64,000 nt of DNA from Streptomyces durmitorensis. Lineage in GTDB: Bacteria; Actinomycetota; Actinomycetes; Streptomycetales; Streptomycetaceae. The stretch is taken from positions 8,432,001 through 8,496,000 of the forward strand of contig NZ_CP097289.1 of the NCBI RefSeq assembly GCF_023498005.1. The letters are read 5' to 3'. The position numbers and the translations under genes were made by a program. The first letter of the stretch is position 1. Each line of letters opens with the position of its first letter. Below, one piece after another: positions 55,736 through 63,738 of this stretch. The notes under the pieces are model-generated. The model worked only from the letters and a program-made list of their open reading frames with translations, was not told where the DNA came from and searched no databases.

Positions 55736-55792
55736 GGCCACGAACCAGTCGCAGGCGAGCGACGGCACCTCGCGGCACTTCCCGCCGAGCGC

Positions 55793-56701
55793 TCAGCGGC
55801 CCCGGCCGTACAGCGCGGGCAGGAGCTGTTCCTCCTCGTAGGCGAAGTGCTCCTCAAGACCCGACGTGAGCCGGTCGAGTTCGCCGACCAGGTCGGCGGC
55901 CGGGTCCGGATCGGCGATGAGCGCCTCCAGTTCGGCCAGGGTCCGCGCGACCGTCTTGTGCTCCTCGCGGAGCCTGGCGATACCCGGGGCCAACTCCGGG
56001 AACTGGCGCTCCAGTTCGGTGAAGGCGCCGTCCTCGTTGGTGTGGTGCTCGTGGAGCGCGCCGCAGAGGGTGAGGCAGTGGCGGGTGAGCTGCTCGCCGA
56101 GGGGCGGCGCGGGGCGCGGGGTGCCGGATGCCGTCTGGCGGGCGGCTGCCTGTTTGCGTAAGTCGGCCAGCTCGTCGCGCAGTTCGGCGTGGACGCGGAC
56201 CAGGTGATCGGCGATCGCCCGGTGGCGTGCGGGGTCGGCTGCGTTCAGCCGGTGCAGCGCGATGACGGGGATGGTGCGGTCCGTGCCCTGCTGGTAGGCG
56301 GCGAAGGCCGGGTCGCGCTCGCACTGCGCCGCGTACTGGCGGTCGCGCTCCTCCCCGGCGAGCGGCTCGGCCGTGGCCGGGAAGCGGTCGACGCCGCCCG
56401 TGCCGTCGGCGATCTCGACGGTGAGCCGCGGGTCGGCAAGGAGGTTGTGGTACCAGTCGGGGTTCTTGTCCCCGCCGCCGTTGGAGGCGAAGACGAGGAG
56501 CCGGTCGCCGTCGCGGGCATACACGGCGGGATTGCTCCGGGGGTGGCCGCTGCGGGCGCCGGTCGTGGTCAGGAGGACGAGCGGGGCGCCGGCGAACATG
56601 CCGCCGACCTGGCCTCCGTTCGCCCGGAAGTCGGCCATGAGCTGTCGGTTGAACTCGGCGGGGGAGGGGAGCTGCGCGGGCTGTTCAGGCTCTTCGGGCA
56701 T
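55793..56701 (-). CDS. F420-type nitroreductase (DDN family) fused to hemerythrin HHE domain
   Basis: A 302-residue fusion. Residues about 15-135 are a deazaflavin-dependent nitroreductase-like domain (FAGAPLVLLTTTGARSGHPR, YARDGDRLLVFASNGGGDKN, WYHNLLADPRLTVEI), as in M. tuberculosis Ddn. Residues about 150-300 are hemerythrin-like, with iron-ligand His and Glu residues in ADHLVRVHAELRDEL, GALHEHHTNEDGAF, LREEHKTVARTL and LEEHFAYEEEQLLPAL. A redox or O2/NO-sensing quinone-reductase function is inferred. The ATG follows GAAGGGGTACACAGCC. A perfect palindrome separates it from a MarR gene. Confidence 0.88.
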   Translation of the reverse strand: MPEEPEQPAQLPSPAEFNRQLMADFRANGGQVGGMFAGAPLVLLTTTGARSGHPRSNPAVYARDGDRLLVFASNGGGDKNPDWYHNLLADPRLTVEIADGTGGVDRFPATAEPLAGEERDRQYAAQCERDPAFAAYQQGTDRTIPVIALHRLNAADPARHRAIADHLVRVHAELRDELADLRKQAAARQTASGTPRPAPPLGEQLTRHCLTLCGALHEHHTNEDGAFTELERQFPELAPGIARLREEHKTVARTLAELEALIADPDPAADLVGELDRLTSGLEEHFAYEEEQLLPALYGRGR

Positions 56702-56757
56702 GGCTGTGTACCCCTTCGATAGCATCGGCACCGCAGGTGCGTTTGCTGTGAAAGCAA

Positions 56758-56781
56758 AATAGCTTTGACCTCAAAGCTATT
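56758..56781. promoter_or_regulatory. MarR-type operator between divergent genes
   Basis: AATAGCTTTGA-CC-TCAAAGCTATT is a perfect 11-bp inverted repeat with a 2-base centre, ending next to the MarR gene's ribosome site AAGGAGG. This placement allows repression of both divergent genes. Confidence 0.8.
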
Positions 56782-56795
56782 AAGGAGGGTGGCGA

Positions 56796-57263
56796 GTGTC
56801 AACCGGCGACCAGGCCGGTCCGGAGGTCGACGACGCCGTCCGGACCCTGCTCCTGCTGATGCCGCGCATGGTCGGACGCGTCAAGCGGATCAAGATCCCC
56901 GAAGAGCTGCAGTCGCTGTCGCTCGCGCCCCGCCATCTCTCGCTGCTCGCCTATCTGCTCTTCGACGGCCCGATGAGCGTCAATGAACTGGCCGCCCGCC
57001 TGGAGGTCGCGCCGACGACGGTGAGCCTGATGGTCGGCGAGCTGAGCCGCAAGGGAGTCCTGGAGCGGCAGGAGGACCCGGCCGACCGCCGACGCAGGAT
57101 CGTCGGCATCGCCGACGCGCACCGCGCGTCGATCGACGGCTGGCTCGGCCGGGGCGCGGTCGCCTGGCGCAAGGCGCTCGCGCCGCTCACGGGGGCCGAG
57201 AGGAAGCTGTTCATCGACACGCTCACGGCATACGAGGAGGGCCTCGGCCTCGCCGAAGGCTGA
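56796..57263 (+). CDS. MarR family transcriptional regulator
   Basis: A 155-residue winged-helix repressor. The DNA-binding core (about 50-110) reads DGPMSVNELAARLEVAPTTV, SLMVGELSRKGVLERQEDPA and DRRRRIVGI, the last being the wing. The GTG follows AAGGAGGGTGGCGA. The palindrome directly upstream is probably its own operator and that of the divergent nitroreductase-hemerythrin gene. No Cys pair for oxidative sensing is visible in the HTH; the inducer is unknown. Confidence 0.94.
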   Translation: MSTGDQAGPEVDDAVRTLLLLMPRMVGRVKRIKIPEELQSLSLAPRHLSLLAYLLFDGPMSVNELAARLEVAPTTVSLMVGELSRKGVLERQEDPADRRRRIVGIADAHRASIDGWLGRGAVAWRKALAPLTGAERKLFIDTLTAYEEGLGLAEG

Positions 57264-57281
57264 GCGCCCCCGGACACGACA

Positions 57282-57323
57282 GAGCCGGGCCGCACGTCAT
57301 GCGGACGCGGTGCGGCCCGGCTC
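57282..57323. terminator. Bidirectional terminator
   Basis: GAGCCGGGCCGCA and TGCGGCCCGGCTC form a perfect 13-bp stem with a 16-base loop between the convergent MarR and penicillin acylase-like genes. Confidence 0.75.
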
Positions 57324-57337
57324 CGGTCAGGGTGTCC

Positions 57338-59758
57338 TCAGCGGCGCTCGCGCACCTTGACCACCTTCAGCTTCGGATCGCCCATGATGTCCTTCTCGCA
57401 GAACCGCGACGTCACCCAGCGCTCATCGGCGTACAGCCGCGTCTGATCGCTGTAGTACGGCGAGTTCGGGTTCGACGACTGCGAGTAGGTGAGGAGCGTG
57501 CGCGCCTTCGGGCAGCGGCCCTTGTCCCAGCCGACCGCCTGGATGTGACTCGAACCGTGCGCGACCTCGGTGTAGCCGCCGCCCTTCGCGTCCCAGACCG
57601 GCTCGACCTTGTTCCACACGCCGATCGACTCGGTGCCGCCGTGGATCGGAAGGCGCTCGGAGCCGCGTACGACGAACTGGTTCTTGCCCAGCGGCGCGTC
57701 GAGGGCGATGCCCGCCCCGTTCAGCTGCGTCACCGCGTCGGCGAGCGCGGTCGCGAAGCCAGGGGCGTCCGTGTTGAGGGTGTTCGGGGTGCGCACCGGG
57801 TCGGCGGCGGAGAACGGCACCTTCCACAGCTGGGCGTTCGGCACGGCGGCGACGAGCCCCCGCCAGAACCGGTCGAAGAGCAGCGCGCCCCTACTGTCCG
57901 TGTTCATGCTGTGGTCCCAGGCCTTGAGGACGTCACAGGCCTTGCGTACGTCAACAGCCTTGCCGTCGCTGCCGGTCGCGGTGCCTCCGGGCAGCGCGGC
58001 ACACGCGCGTGCCGCGTCGTCGGCGGCCAGGTCGCCCGCCGGCGCACGGTTCGCGAACTGCTGCTCCTGGAGATCCTTGACCGTCAGACCTCCTTGCTTC
58101 GCCATCGCCGCGACGTCCTCGACGGCGCCGCGCGTGCGCAGGGAGCGCTGCGTGCCGATCGTCCCGAAGACCCGCTCGTAACCCGTGATCGGCCGGTCCG
58201 CGTTGGTGAGCCAGGCACTGTCGTTGGAGTTCTCGGCGTACGGGGCGTCCTTGAGGGTGGGCATCTTCGACGGCCCGAAGACCCCGGGCTGCACGGCGTC
58301 CTTGTCCGAGCCGATCGCGCAGTCACCGCGCGATCCGTCGAGCACGGCGACACCCGACGCCGGATACGTCACCTTGCCCAGGTCCGTGGAGCAGCGCCCG
58401 GCCAGGTCGTCGGTGATGCGGGGCAGCACCTGGGACTGGCTGAGCAGCGAGTGGCCCTTGCGGTCCGCGGCGACCGTGTTGACCCACGGCAGGCCCTGGG
58501 TGTCGCGCAGCGCCTTCAGGATCCCGTCGGTGGAGCGGGCCTTGCCGAAGCCGAGGTCGGTGTCGCTGCCGCGCATGTTCGTGGCGTTGGGGTCGTTCAG
58601 GGCGTACGCCGTCTTCGCCGACCACGGCAGCGGCAGCTGTGCGCCGAGGCCGGTGGTGACCGGGCCGTACCGGGTCCACCACTGCGTGCGGGTCACCGGC
58701 TTGCCGTCCTTGACCGGCACCTCGACGGTCCGCTTCGTCATCTTCTCCGGCTTCCCGTCCACCAGATAGGTGGTCGGATCGGCCGGATCCAGCGTGAGCT
58801 GGTGCAGATTGAGGGTCACGCCGGTCGCCACCGTGTGACTCCACGCCACATCGCCGTTGAAGCCGATGTTCACCACGCTCGTGCCGAGCAGCGAACCGCC
58901 CGAGACGTTCAGCTCGCCGGGGATGGTCTGCTGCGACTGCCAGAAGCGGCGGCCGCCCTGCCAGGGGTAGTGCGGATTGCCGAGGAGCAGGCCCTTGCCG
59001 TTCGCGGTGGTCTTCCCGCTGAAGGTAACGGCGTTGGAGCCCATGACGGCCTCGTCGGCCGAGAAGAGCCTGCGCGCCTCCCTGGCGGTGCGCTCGGGGT
59101 CCGGTGCACGGTCCGGGGCCTTCGCGGTCGGCGGCTGCGCGGCGGTGATGCCGTCGATGCCGCGTCCCTGACCGCCCAGGACCTGTACGGCGAAGCCCTG
59201 CCGAGCCACGTCCAGGGCGCTGATCGGGCGCAGCCACTTGGCGCCCTTGCAGGCCGGGTCGGTGACGCGGTTCTGCTTCAGCCAGGCGTTGTAGCCGGCG
59301 GCGAATCCGGCCATCAACTCCTTCGAAGTGGCGCTCGGCCCCGCCGGTGCGGGCTGCTTGAGGAGCTTCTCCACCGTGCGCGTGTCGCGGACGCCACCGA
59401 AGTAGAGGTCGCTGGAGATGTTCGTGGTGGCCGACGACAGCGAGCCGTCGGGCTTGCCGTCAGGGCCGAAGTAACGTGACCGCTCCCCGCGCACGGTCAC
59501 GTAGCCCTCGGCGAGGGTGCACACCTGGTCGGCGGCCTGCGCCCAGCCGGTGCCGAAGCCGAGGTTCTCGTAGTCCTTGGCGAGAATGTGCGGAATGCCG
59601 TACTGGGTGTAGCGGACGGTCGCGGACAGGCCGCCGGCGGAGGGGCGGGCGTCGCGCGCCTCCGCCGCTCCGGCGATGGCGCCGGACGACGGCAGGAGAG
59701 CCGTGGCCGTCAACAGGCTGATGCCGAGGGCCGTCAGGCGTCTCGTGCGGGTACGCAT
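57338..59758 (-). CDS. Secreted penicillin acylase family protein (Ntn-hydrolase)
   Basis: An 806-residue exported precursor of an N-terminal nucleophile amidase. A Sec signal ends near AGAAEA. The self-processing site is Gly240-Ser241 in VMGSNAVTF, so Ser241 becomes the N-terminal nucleophile of the beta chain. Supporting motifs are RYTQYGIPHI in the alpha chain, LLLGNPHYPW, WSHTVATGVTLNLHQL and WTRYGPV. Streptomyces relatives include aculeacin A and penicillin V/cyclic lipopeptide acylases, or acyl-homoserine lactone acylases. The ATG follows TTGGGAGGCACC. Substrate not assigned. Confidence 0.93.
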   Translation of the reverse strand: MRTRTRRLTALGISLLTATALLPSSGAIAGAAEARDARPSAGGLSATVRYTQYGIPHILAKDYENLGFGTGWAQAADQVCTLAEGYVTVRGERSRYFGPDGKPDGSLSSATTNISSDLYFGGVRDTRTVEKLLKQPAPAGPSATSKELMAGFAAGYNAWLKQNRVTDPACKGAKWLRPISALDVARQGFAVQVLGGQGRGIDGITAAQPPTAKAPDRAPDPERTAREARRLFSADEAVMGSNAVTFSGKTTANGKGLLLGNPHYPWQGGRRFWQSQQTIPGELNVSGGSLLGTSVVNIGFNGDVAWSHTVATGVTLNLHQLTLDPADPTTYLVDGKPEKMTKRTVEVPVKDGKPVTRTQWWTRYGPVTTGLGAQLPLPWSAKTAYALNDPNATNMRGSDTDLGFGKARSTDGILKALRDTQGLPWVNTVAADRKGHSLLSQSQVLPRITDDLAGRCSTDLGKVTYPASGVAVLDGSRGDCAIGSDKDAVQPGVFGPSKMPTLKDAPYAENSNDSAWLTNADRPITGYERVFGTIGTQRSLRTRGAVEDVAAMAKQGGLTVKDLQEQQFANRAPAGDLAADDAARACAALPGGTATGSDGKAVDVRKACDVLKAWDHSMNTDSRGALLFDRFWRGLVAAVPNAQLWKVPFSAADPVRTPNTLNTDAPGFATALADAVTQLNGAGIALDAPLGKNQFVVRGSERLPIHGGTESIGVWNKVEPVWDAKGGGYTEVAHGSSHIQAVGWDKGRCPKARTLLTYSQSSNPNSPYYSDQTRLYADERWVTSRFCEKDIMGDPKLKVVKVRERR

Positions 59759-59798
59759 GGTGCCTCCCAACTGGAGTGAGGGAAGGGGCGGTTGAGCG

Positions 59799-59810
59799 TA
59801 CCAACCGGTA
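59799..59810. promoter_or_regulatory. Possible TetR-type operator
   Basis: TACC-AACC-GGTA has 4-bp arms in the intergenic region between the acylase (-) and the acyl-CoA ligase (+). Sites like ATACCnnnnGGTAT are used by lipid-metabolism TetR repressors. Short, so weak evidence. Confidence 0.3.
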
Positions 59811-59898
59811 TGTCACTTGATCGAGTACCGAAACCGGACCAGTTCGTGCCCCGTCCGGAGCCTTGACCACCGCGTCGCGCGCGGCACAGGATCACGCC

Positions 59899-61398
59899 AT
59901 GACGGGTGTACGCAGCAATACGGTCGACGGGGTCCTTCGGCGGAGCGCGCGGCGCGTGCCGGGGCGAGTGGCTCTGCGCTATGGGGAGCGGGTCTGGACG
60001 TACGCGGAGCTGGACGAAGCCGTCTCGCGCGCGGCCCAGGCGCTGTGCGCCGAGGGGCTCGGCCACGGTGACCGCGTCGCCGCCTACGCGCACAACTCGG
60101 ACGCCTATCTCATCGGATTCCTGGCCTGCTCGCGGGCGGGCCTTGTCCATGTGCCGGTCAACCAGAACCTCGTCAGGGACGACCTGGCGTACATCGTGGG
60201 GCAGTCGGGCAGCTCCCTGGTCCTCGCCGATCCGGACCTCGCCCCACGCCTTCCCGGCGACGTCCGCGTGCTCCCCCTGCGCGACACGGACGACTCGCTG
60301 CTCGCGCGGCTCGCGGGCGCGGCGGCGTACGACGGAGAGGCACCCGGCGCCGACGACCTCGCCCAGCTGCTCTACACCTCCGGCACCACCGCGCTCCCCA
60401 AGGGCGCGATGATGACGCACCGCGCCCTCGTGCACGAGTACGTCAGTGCCATCACCGCCCTCGATCTCAAGGAGACGGACAAGCCCGTCCACTCGCTGCC
60501 GCTCTACCACTCGGCACAGATGCACGTCTTCCTGCTGCCGTACCTCGCGGTGGGCGCCGAGAACACGATCATCGACGCGCCCGACGCCGAGCGGATCTTC
60601 GAGCTCGTCGAGGCGGGCCGCGCCGACAGCCTCTTCGCGCCGCCCACGGTGTGGATCGGCCTCTCGAACCACCCCGGCTTCGCCACCCGTGACCTCGCCG
60701 GCCTGCGCAAGGCCTACTACGGGGCGTCGATCATGCCCGTCCCTGTCCTGGAGCGGCTGCGCGCACGGCTGCCGTCGCTCGGCTTCTACAACTGCTTCGG
60801 GCAGAGCGAGATCGGCCCCCTCGCCACGGTCCTCGGGCCCGAGGAGCACGAGGGGCGGATGGACTCCTGCGGGCGGCCGGTCCTCTTCGTCGAGGCACGG
60901 GTAGTCGACGAGCGTGGCGCCGAGGTGCCCGACGGCACGCAGGGCGAAGTCGTCTACCGCTCGCCGCAGTTGTGCGAGGGCTACTGGGACAAGCCCGAGG
61001 AGACCAAGGAGGCGTTCCGTGACGGATGGTTCCACTCCGGGGACCTCGCCGTGCGGGACGAGGAGGGCTACTTCACGGTCGTCGACCGGGTGAAGGACGT
61101 CATCAACTCCGGCGGCGTCCTCGTCGCGTCGCGCCAGGTCGAGGACGCGCTCTACACCCACGAGCGGGTCGCCGAGACGGCCGTGATCGGCCTGCCGGAC
61201 GAGCGCTGGATCGAGGCGGTCACCGCCGTCGTCGTACGCAACGGAGACGTCACCGAAGCCGAACTCATCGACCACGCGCGCGAGAAGCTCGCCCACTTCA
61301 AGGCGCCCAAACGGGTCCTCTTCGTGGACGAGCTGCCGCGCAACGCGAGCGGGAAGATCCTCAAGCGGGAGCTGCGGGACCGCTTCAGCGCGTCGTAG
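59899..61398 (+). CDS. Acyl-CoA synthetase (FadD type)
   Basis: A 499-residue AMP-forming ligase with P-loop LLYTSGTTALPKGAMMTH, adenylate motif NCFGQSEIGP, aspartate motif GWFHSGDLAVRDEEGYF, hinge VDRVKDVINSGGV and catalytic Lys in NASGKILKRELRD. The gene ends 11 bases from the convergent phenylacetate-CoA ligase. The ATG chosen has CAGGATC upstream; an upstream TTG 12 codons earlier is possible. Substrate unknown, typical of short to medium chain or aromatic acids. Confidence 0.92.
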   Translation: MTGVRSNTVDGVLRRSARRVPGRVALRYGERVWTYAELDEAVSRAAQALCAEGLGHGDRVAAYAHNSDAYLIGFLACSRAGLVHVPVNQNLVRDDLAYIVGQSGSSLVLADPDLAPRLPGDVRVLPLRDTDDSLLARLAGAAAYDGEAPGADDLAQLLYTSGTTALPKGAMMTHRALVHEYVSAITALDLKETDKPVHSLPLYHSAQMHVFLLPYLAVGAENTIIDAPDAERIFELVEAGRADSLFAPPTVWIGLSNHPGFATRDLAGLRKAYYGASIMPVPVLERLRARLPSLGFYNCFGQSEIGPLATVLGPEEHEGRMDSCGRPVLFVEARVVDERGAEVPDGTQGEVVYRSPQLCEGYWDKPEETKEAFRDGWFHSGDLAVRDEEGYFTVVDRVKDVINSGGVLVASRQVEDALYTHERVAETAVIGLPDERWIEAVTAVVVRNGDVTEAELIDHAREKLAHFKAPKRVLFVDELPRNASGKILKRELRDRFSAS

Positions 61399-61409
61399 GC
61401 GCTCCTGGT

Positions 61410-62696
61410 CTATTTGTCCCGAAGGTCCACGATCCGCTTGAACTTGCCCACCGACCGCTCGATCGTCTCCGGATCGACGATCTCGACCGCCACCGAGACG
61501 CCGATGCCGTCCTTCACCGCCGACGCGATCTCCCGTGCCGCCGCCTCGCGCCGCTCGGGCGTCGTGTCCGCGCGGGACTCGGCCCGGACCGTCAGCGCGT
61601 CCATGCGGCCCTCGCGGGTCAGCCGCAGCTGGAAGTACGGGGCGACGCCCGGGGTCCGCAGGACGATCTCCTCCACCTGCGTGGGGAAGAGGTTCACGCC
61701 GCGCAGGATCACCATGTCGTCCGTGCGGCCCGTGACCTTCTCCATCCGGCGGAAGGTGCGTGCGGTGCCGGGCAGGAGGCGCGTCAGGTCGCGTGTGCGG
61801 TAGCGGACGACGGGCATGGCCTCCTTGGTGAGGGAGGTGAAGACCAGCTCGCCGCGCTCGCCGTCCGGCAGCACCTCACCGGTGATCGGGTCCACCACCT
61901 CCGGATAGAAGTGGTCCTCCCAGATGTGCAGGCCGTCCTTGGTCTCCACGCACTCCTGGGCGACACCGGGGCCGATGACCTCGGAGAGCCCGTATATGTC
62001 GACGGCGTCGATCGCGAACCGCTCCTCGATCTCGCGGCGCATCTCCTCCGTCCACGGCTCGGCGCCGAAGATGCCGACCTTGAGGGACGTCGTGCGCGGG
62101 TCGACGCCCTGGCGCTCGAACTCCTCCAGGAGCGTCAGCATGTACGACGGGGTCACCATGATGATCTCGGGGCGGAAGTCCTGGATCAGCTGGACCTGGC
62201 GCGCCGTCATGCCGCCGGACGCCGGGATCACCGTGCAGCCCAGACGCTCGGCGCCGTAGTGCGCGCCGAGGCCGCCGGTGAACAGGCCGTAGCCGTACGC
62301 CACATGGACCTTGTGGCCGGGGCGGCCGCCCGCCGCGCGGATCGAGCGGGCGACGACGTCCGCCCACATCGACAGGTCCTGCTCGGTGTAGCCGACGACC
62401 GTGGGCCGCCCCGTGGTGCCGCTGGACGCGTGCAGGCGCCGCACCTCGGACTGCTCGACCGCGAACATACCGAAGGGGTAGTTGTCCCGCAGATCGGTCT
62501 TGGCCGTGAACGGGAAGCGGGCCAGGTCGCCGAGTGAACGGCAGTCGTCGGGGCGCAGTCCCGCCTTGTCGAACGCCGCCCGGTAGAAGGGCACGTTCTC
62601 GTACGCGTGCAGCAAGGTGTCCTGCAGGCGTTCCAGCTGCAGCGCCTCGAGCTCCTCGCGCCCGAGGCGCTCCGCCGCGTCCAGCATGGCCGTCAT
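61410..62696 (-). CDS. paaK: Phenylacetate-CoA ligase
   Basis: A 428-residue AMP-forming ligase converting phenylacetate to phenylacetyl-CoA, the entry step of aerobic phenylacetate breakdown. Landmarks: VRRLHASSGTTGRPTVVGY, VHVAYGYGLFTGGLGAHYGA, GIFGAEPWTEEMR, IYGLSEVIGPG and RTDDMVILRGVNLFP. No paaABCDE epoxidase or ring-cleavage genes are in the window. The ATG at this start has GGGAGAGCATCCAT before it; one seven codons upstream is less well placed. A PaaR-like palindrome precedes the gene. Confidence 0.94.
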   Translation of the reverse strand: MTAMLDAAERLGREELEALQLERLQDTLLHAYENVPFYRAAFDKAGLRPDDCRSLGDLARFPFTAKTDLRDNYPFGMFAVEQSEVRRLHASSGTTGRPTVVGYTEQDLSMWADVVARSIRAAGGRPGHKVHVAYGYGLFTGGLGAHYGAERLGCTVIPASGGMTARQVQLIQDFRPEIIMVTPSYMLTLLEEFERQGVDPRTTSLKVGIFGAEPWTEEMRREIEERFAIDAVDIYGLSEVIGPGVAQECVETKDGLHIWEDHFYPEVVDPITGEVLPDGERGELVFTSLTKEAMPVVRYRTRDLTRLLPGTARTFRRMEKVTGRTDDMVILRGVNLFPTQVEEIVLRTPGVAPYFQLRLTREGRMDALTVRAESRADTTPERREAAAREIASAVKDGIGVSVAVEIVDPETIERSVGKFKRIVDLRDK

Positions 62697-62722
62697 ATGG
62701 ATGCTCTCCCGTCCCAAACGGG

Positions 62723-62740
62723 CGACCGATCATTCGGTCG
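62723..62740. promoter_or_regulatory. PaaR-like operator upstream of paaK
   Basis: CGACCGA-TCAT-TCGGTCG is a perfect 7-bp inverted repeat containing ACCG-N6-CGGT, the core of operators bound by the actinobacterial TetR regulator PaaR. It is 27 bases from the paaK start. No paaR gene is in the window. Confidence 0.6.
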
Positions 62741-62873
62741 TGGATCTTCTGTCGAGGTCAGTAATCCAGCCCCGGGGGCGGCCGTCAAGAGATCGCGCAG
62801 GGCCGCATTGAGCTGGGGCGCTGTCTCCGAACGGCATTGTCCGGGTGCGGCGCGAGATGTGATGATCACCCCC

Positions 62874-63719
62874 ATGCCGACATTCACCGCATACGACGGG
62901 ACCGAGCTCGCCTACCACGAGAAGGGGGAGGGCGAGCCGCTGCTCTGTGTTCCGGGCGGCCCCATGCGCGCCTCCGCCTACTTCGGCGACCTCGGCGGCC
63001 TGACGGCGCACCGCCGCCTGATCTTGCTCGATCTGCGCGGCACGGGCGACTCCGCGGTGCCCGCCGACACGGCGACGTACCGCTGCGACCGGCTCGTGGA
63101 CGACGTCGAGGCGCTGCGCGAGCATCTGGGCCTCGACGAGATCGACCTGCTCGGCCATTCGGCGGCGGGCAACATCGCCACGCTGTACGCGGCGCGCCAT
63201 CCGAAGCGGGTCCGCCGCCTCGTCCTGATCACCCCGGCCACCCAGTCGCTCGGCCTCACGCCGGGCGCGCGGGATCACCGTGACGCCGCGGCGGCGCACA
63301 AGGGCGAGCCCTGGTACCCGGCCGCCGAGGCCGCCCTGAAGGAGATCGAGGGCGGGCGCAGCCCCCTTGAGGTGTGGGACGCGATCGTCCCCCTCGCCTA
63401 CGGCCGCTGGGACGACGCGGCGCGGGCGCACCAGGCGGCGAGCGCGAGGGAGAAGAACGCCGAGGCGGCCGCCCTGTTCTACGGCGACGGCGCGTTCGAC
63501 CCGCCCGCCACGCGCGAAGCCCTGGCCGGTCTGGCGGCGCCGGTGCTCGTGCTCGCGGGTGAGTACGACGGTGCGCCCAACCCCGCGCACGCGGAGGAGT
63601 TCGCCGGGTACTTCCCGGGCGGCGTGCGCCAAGTGCAGCCGGGCGGTGGGCACTTCCCGTGGCTGGACGATCCGGAGTGGTTCGCGCGGCGCGTGGCAGG
63701 ATTCCTCGCGCAGGACTGA
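62874..63719 (+). CDS. Alpha/beta hydrolase (proline iminopeptidase-like)
   Basis: A 281-residue hydrolase. The oxyanion region LLCVPGGPMRAS, nucleophile elbow DLLGHSAAGN (Ser96), Asp in LVLAGEYDGAPNP and His in QPGGGHFPWL form the catalytic triad. The cap region (about 125-205) has the shape found in prolyl aminopeptidases. The start was chosen at MPTFTAYDG, which aligns with family N-termini; an ATG four codons earlier is possible because neither has a strong ribosome site. Substrate unknown. The chorismate mutase gene follows after 19 bases. Confidence 0.88.
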   Translation: MPTFTAYDGTELAYHEKGEGEPLLCVPGGPMRASAYFGDLGGLTAHRRLILLDLRGTGDSAVPADTATYRCDRLVDDVEALREHLGLDEIDLLGHSAAGNIATLYAARHPKRVRRLVLITPATQSLGLTPGARDHRDAAAAHKGEPWYPAAEAALKEIEGGRSPLEVWDAIVPLAYGRWDDAARAHQAASAREKNAEAAALFYGDGAFDPPATREALAGLAAPVLVLAGEYDGAPNPAHAEEFAGYFPGGVRQVQPGGGHFPWLDDPEWFARRVAGFLAQD

Positions 63720-63738
63720 GAAGACCGAGGAGAGCACA

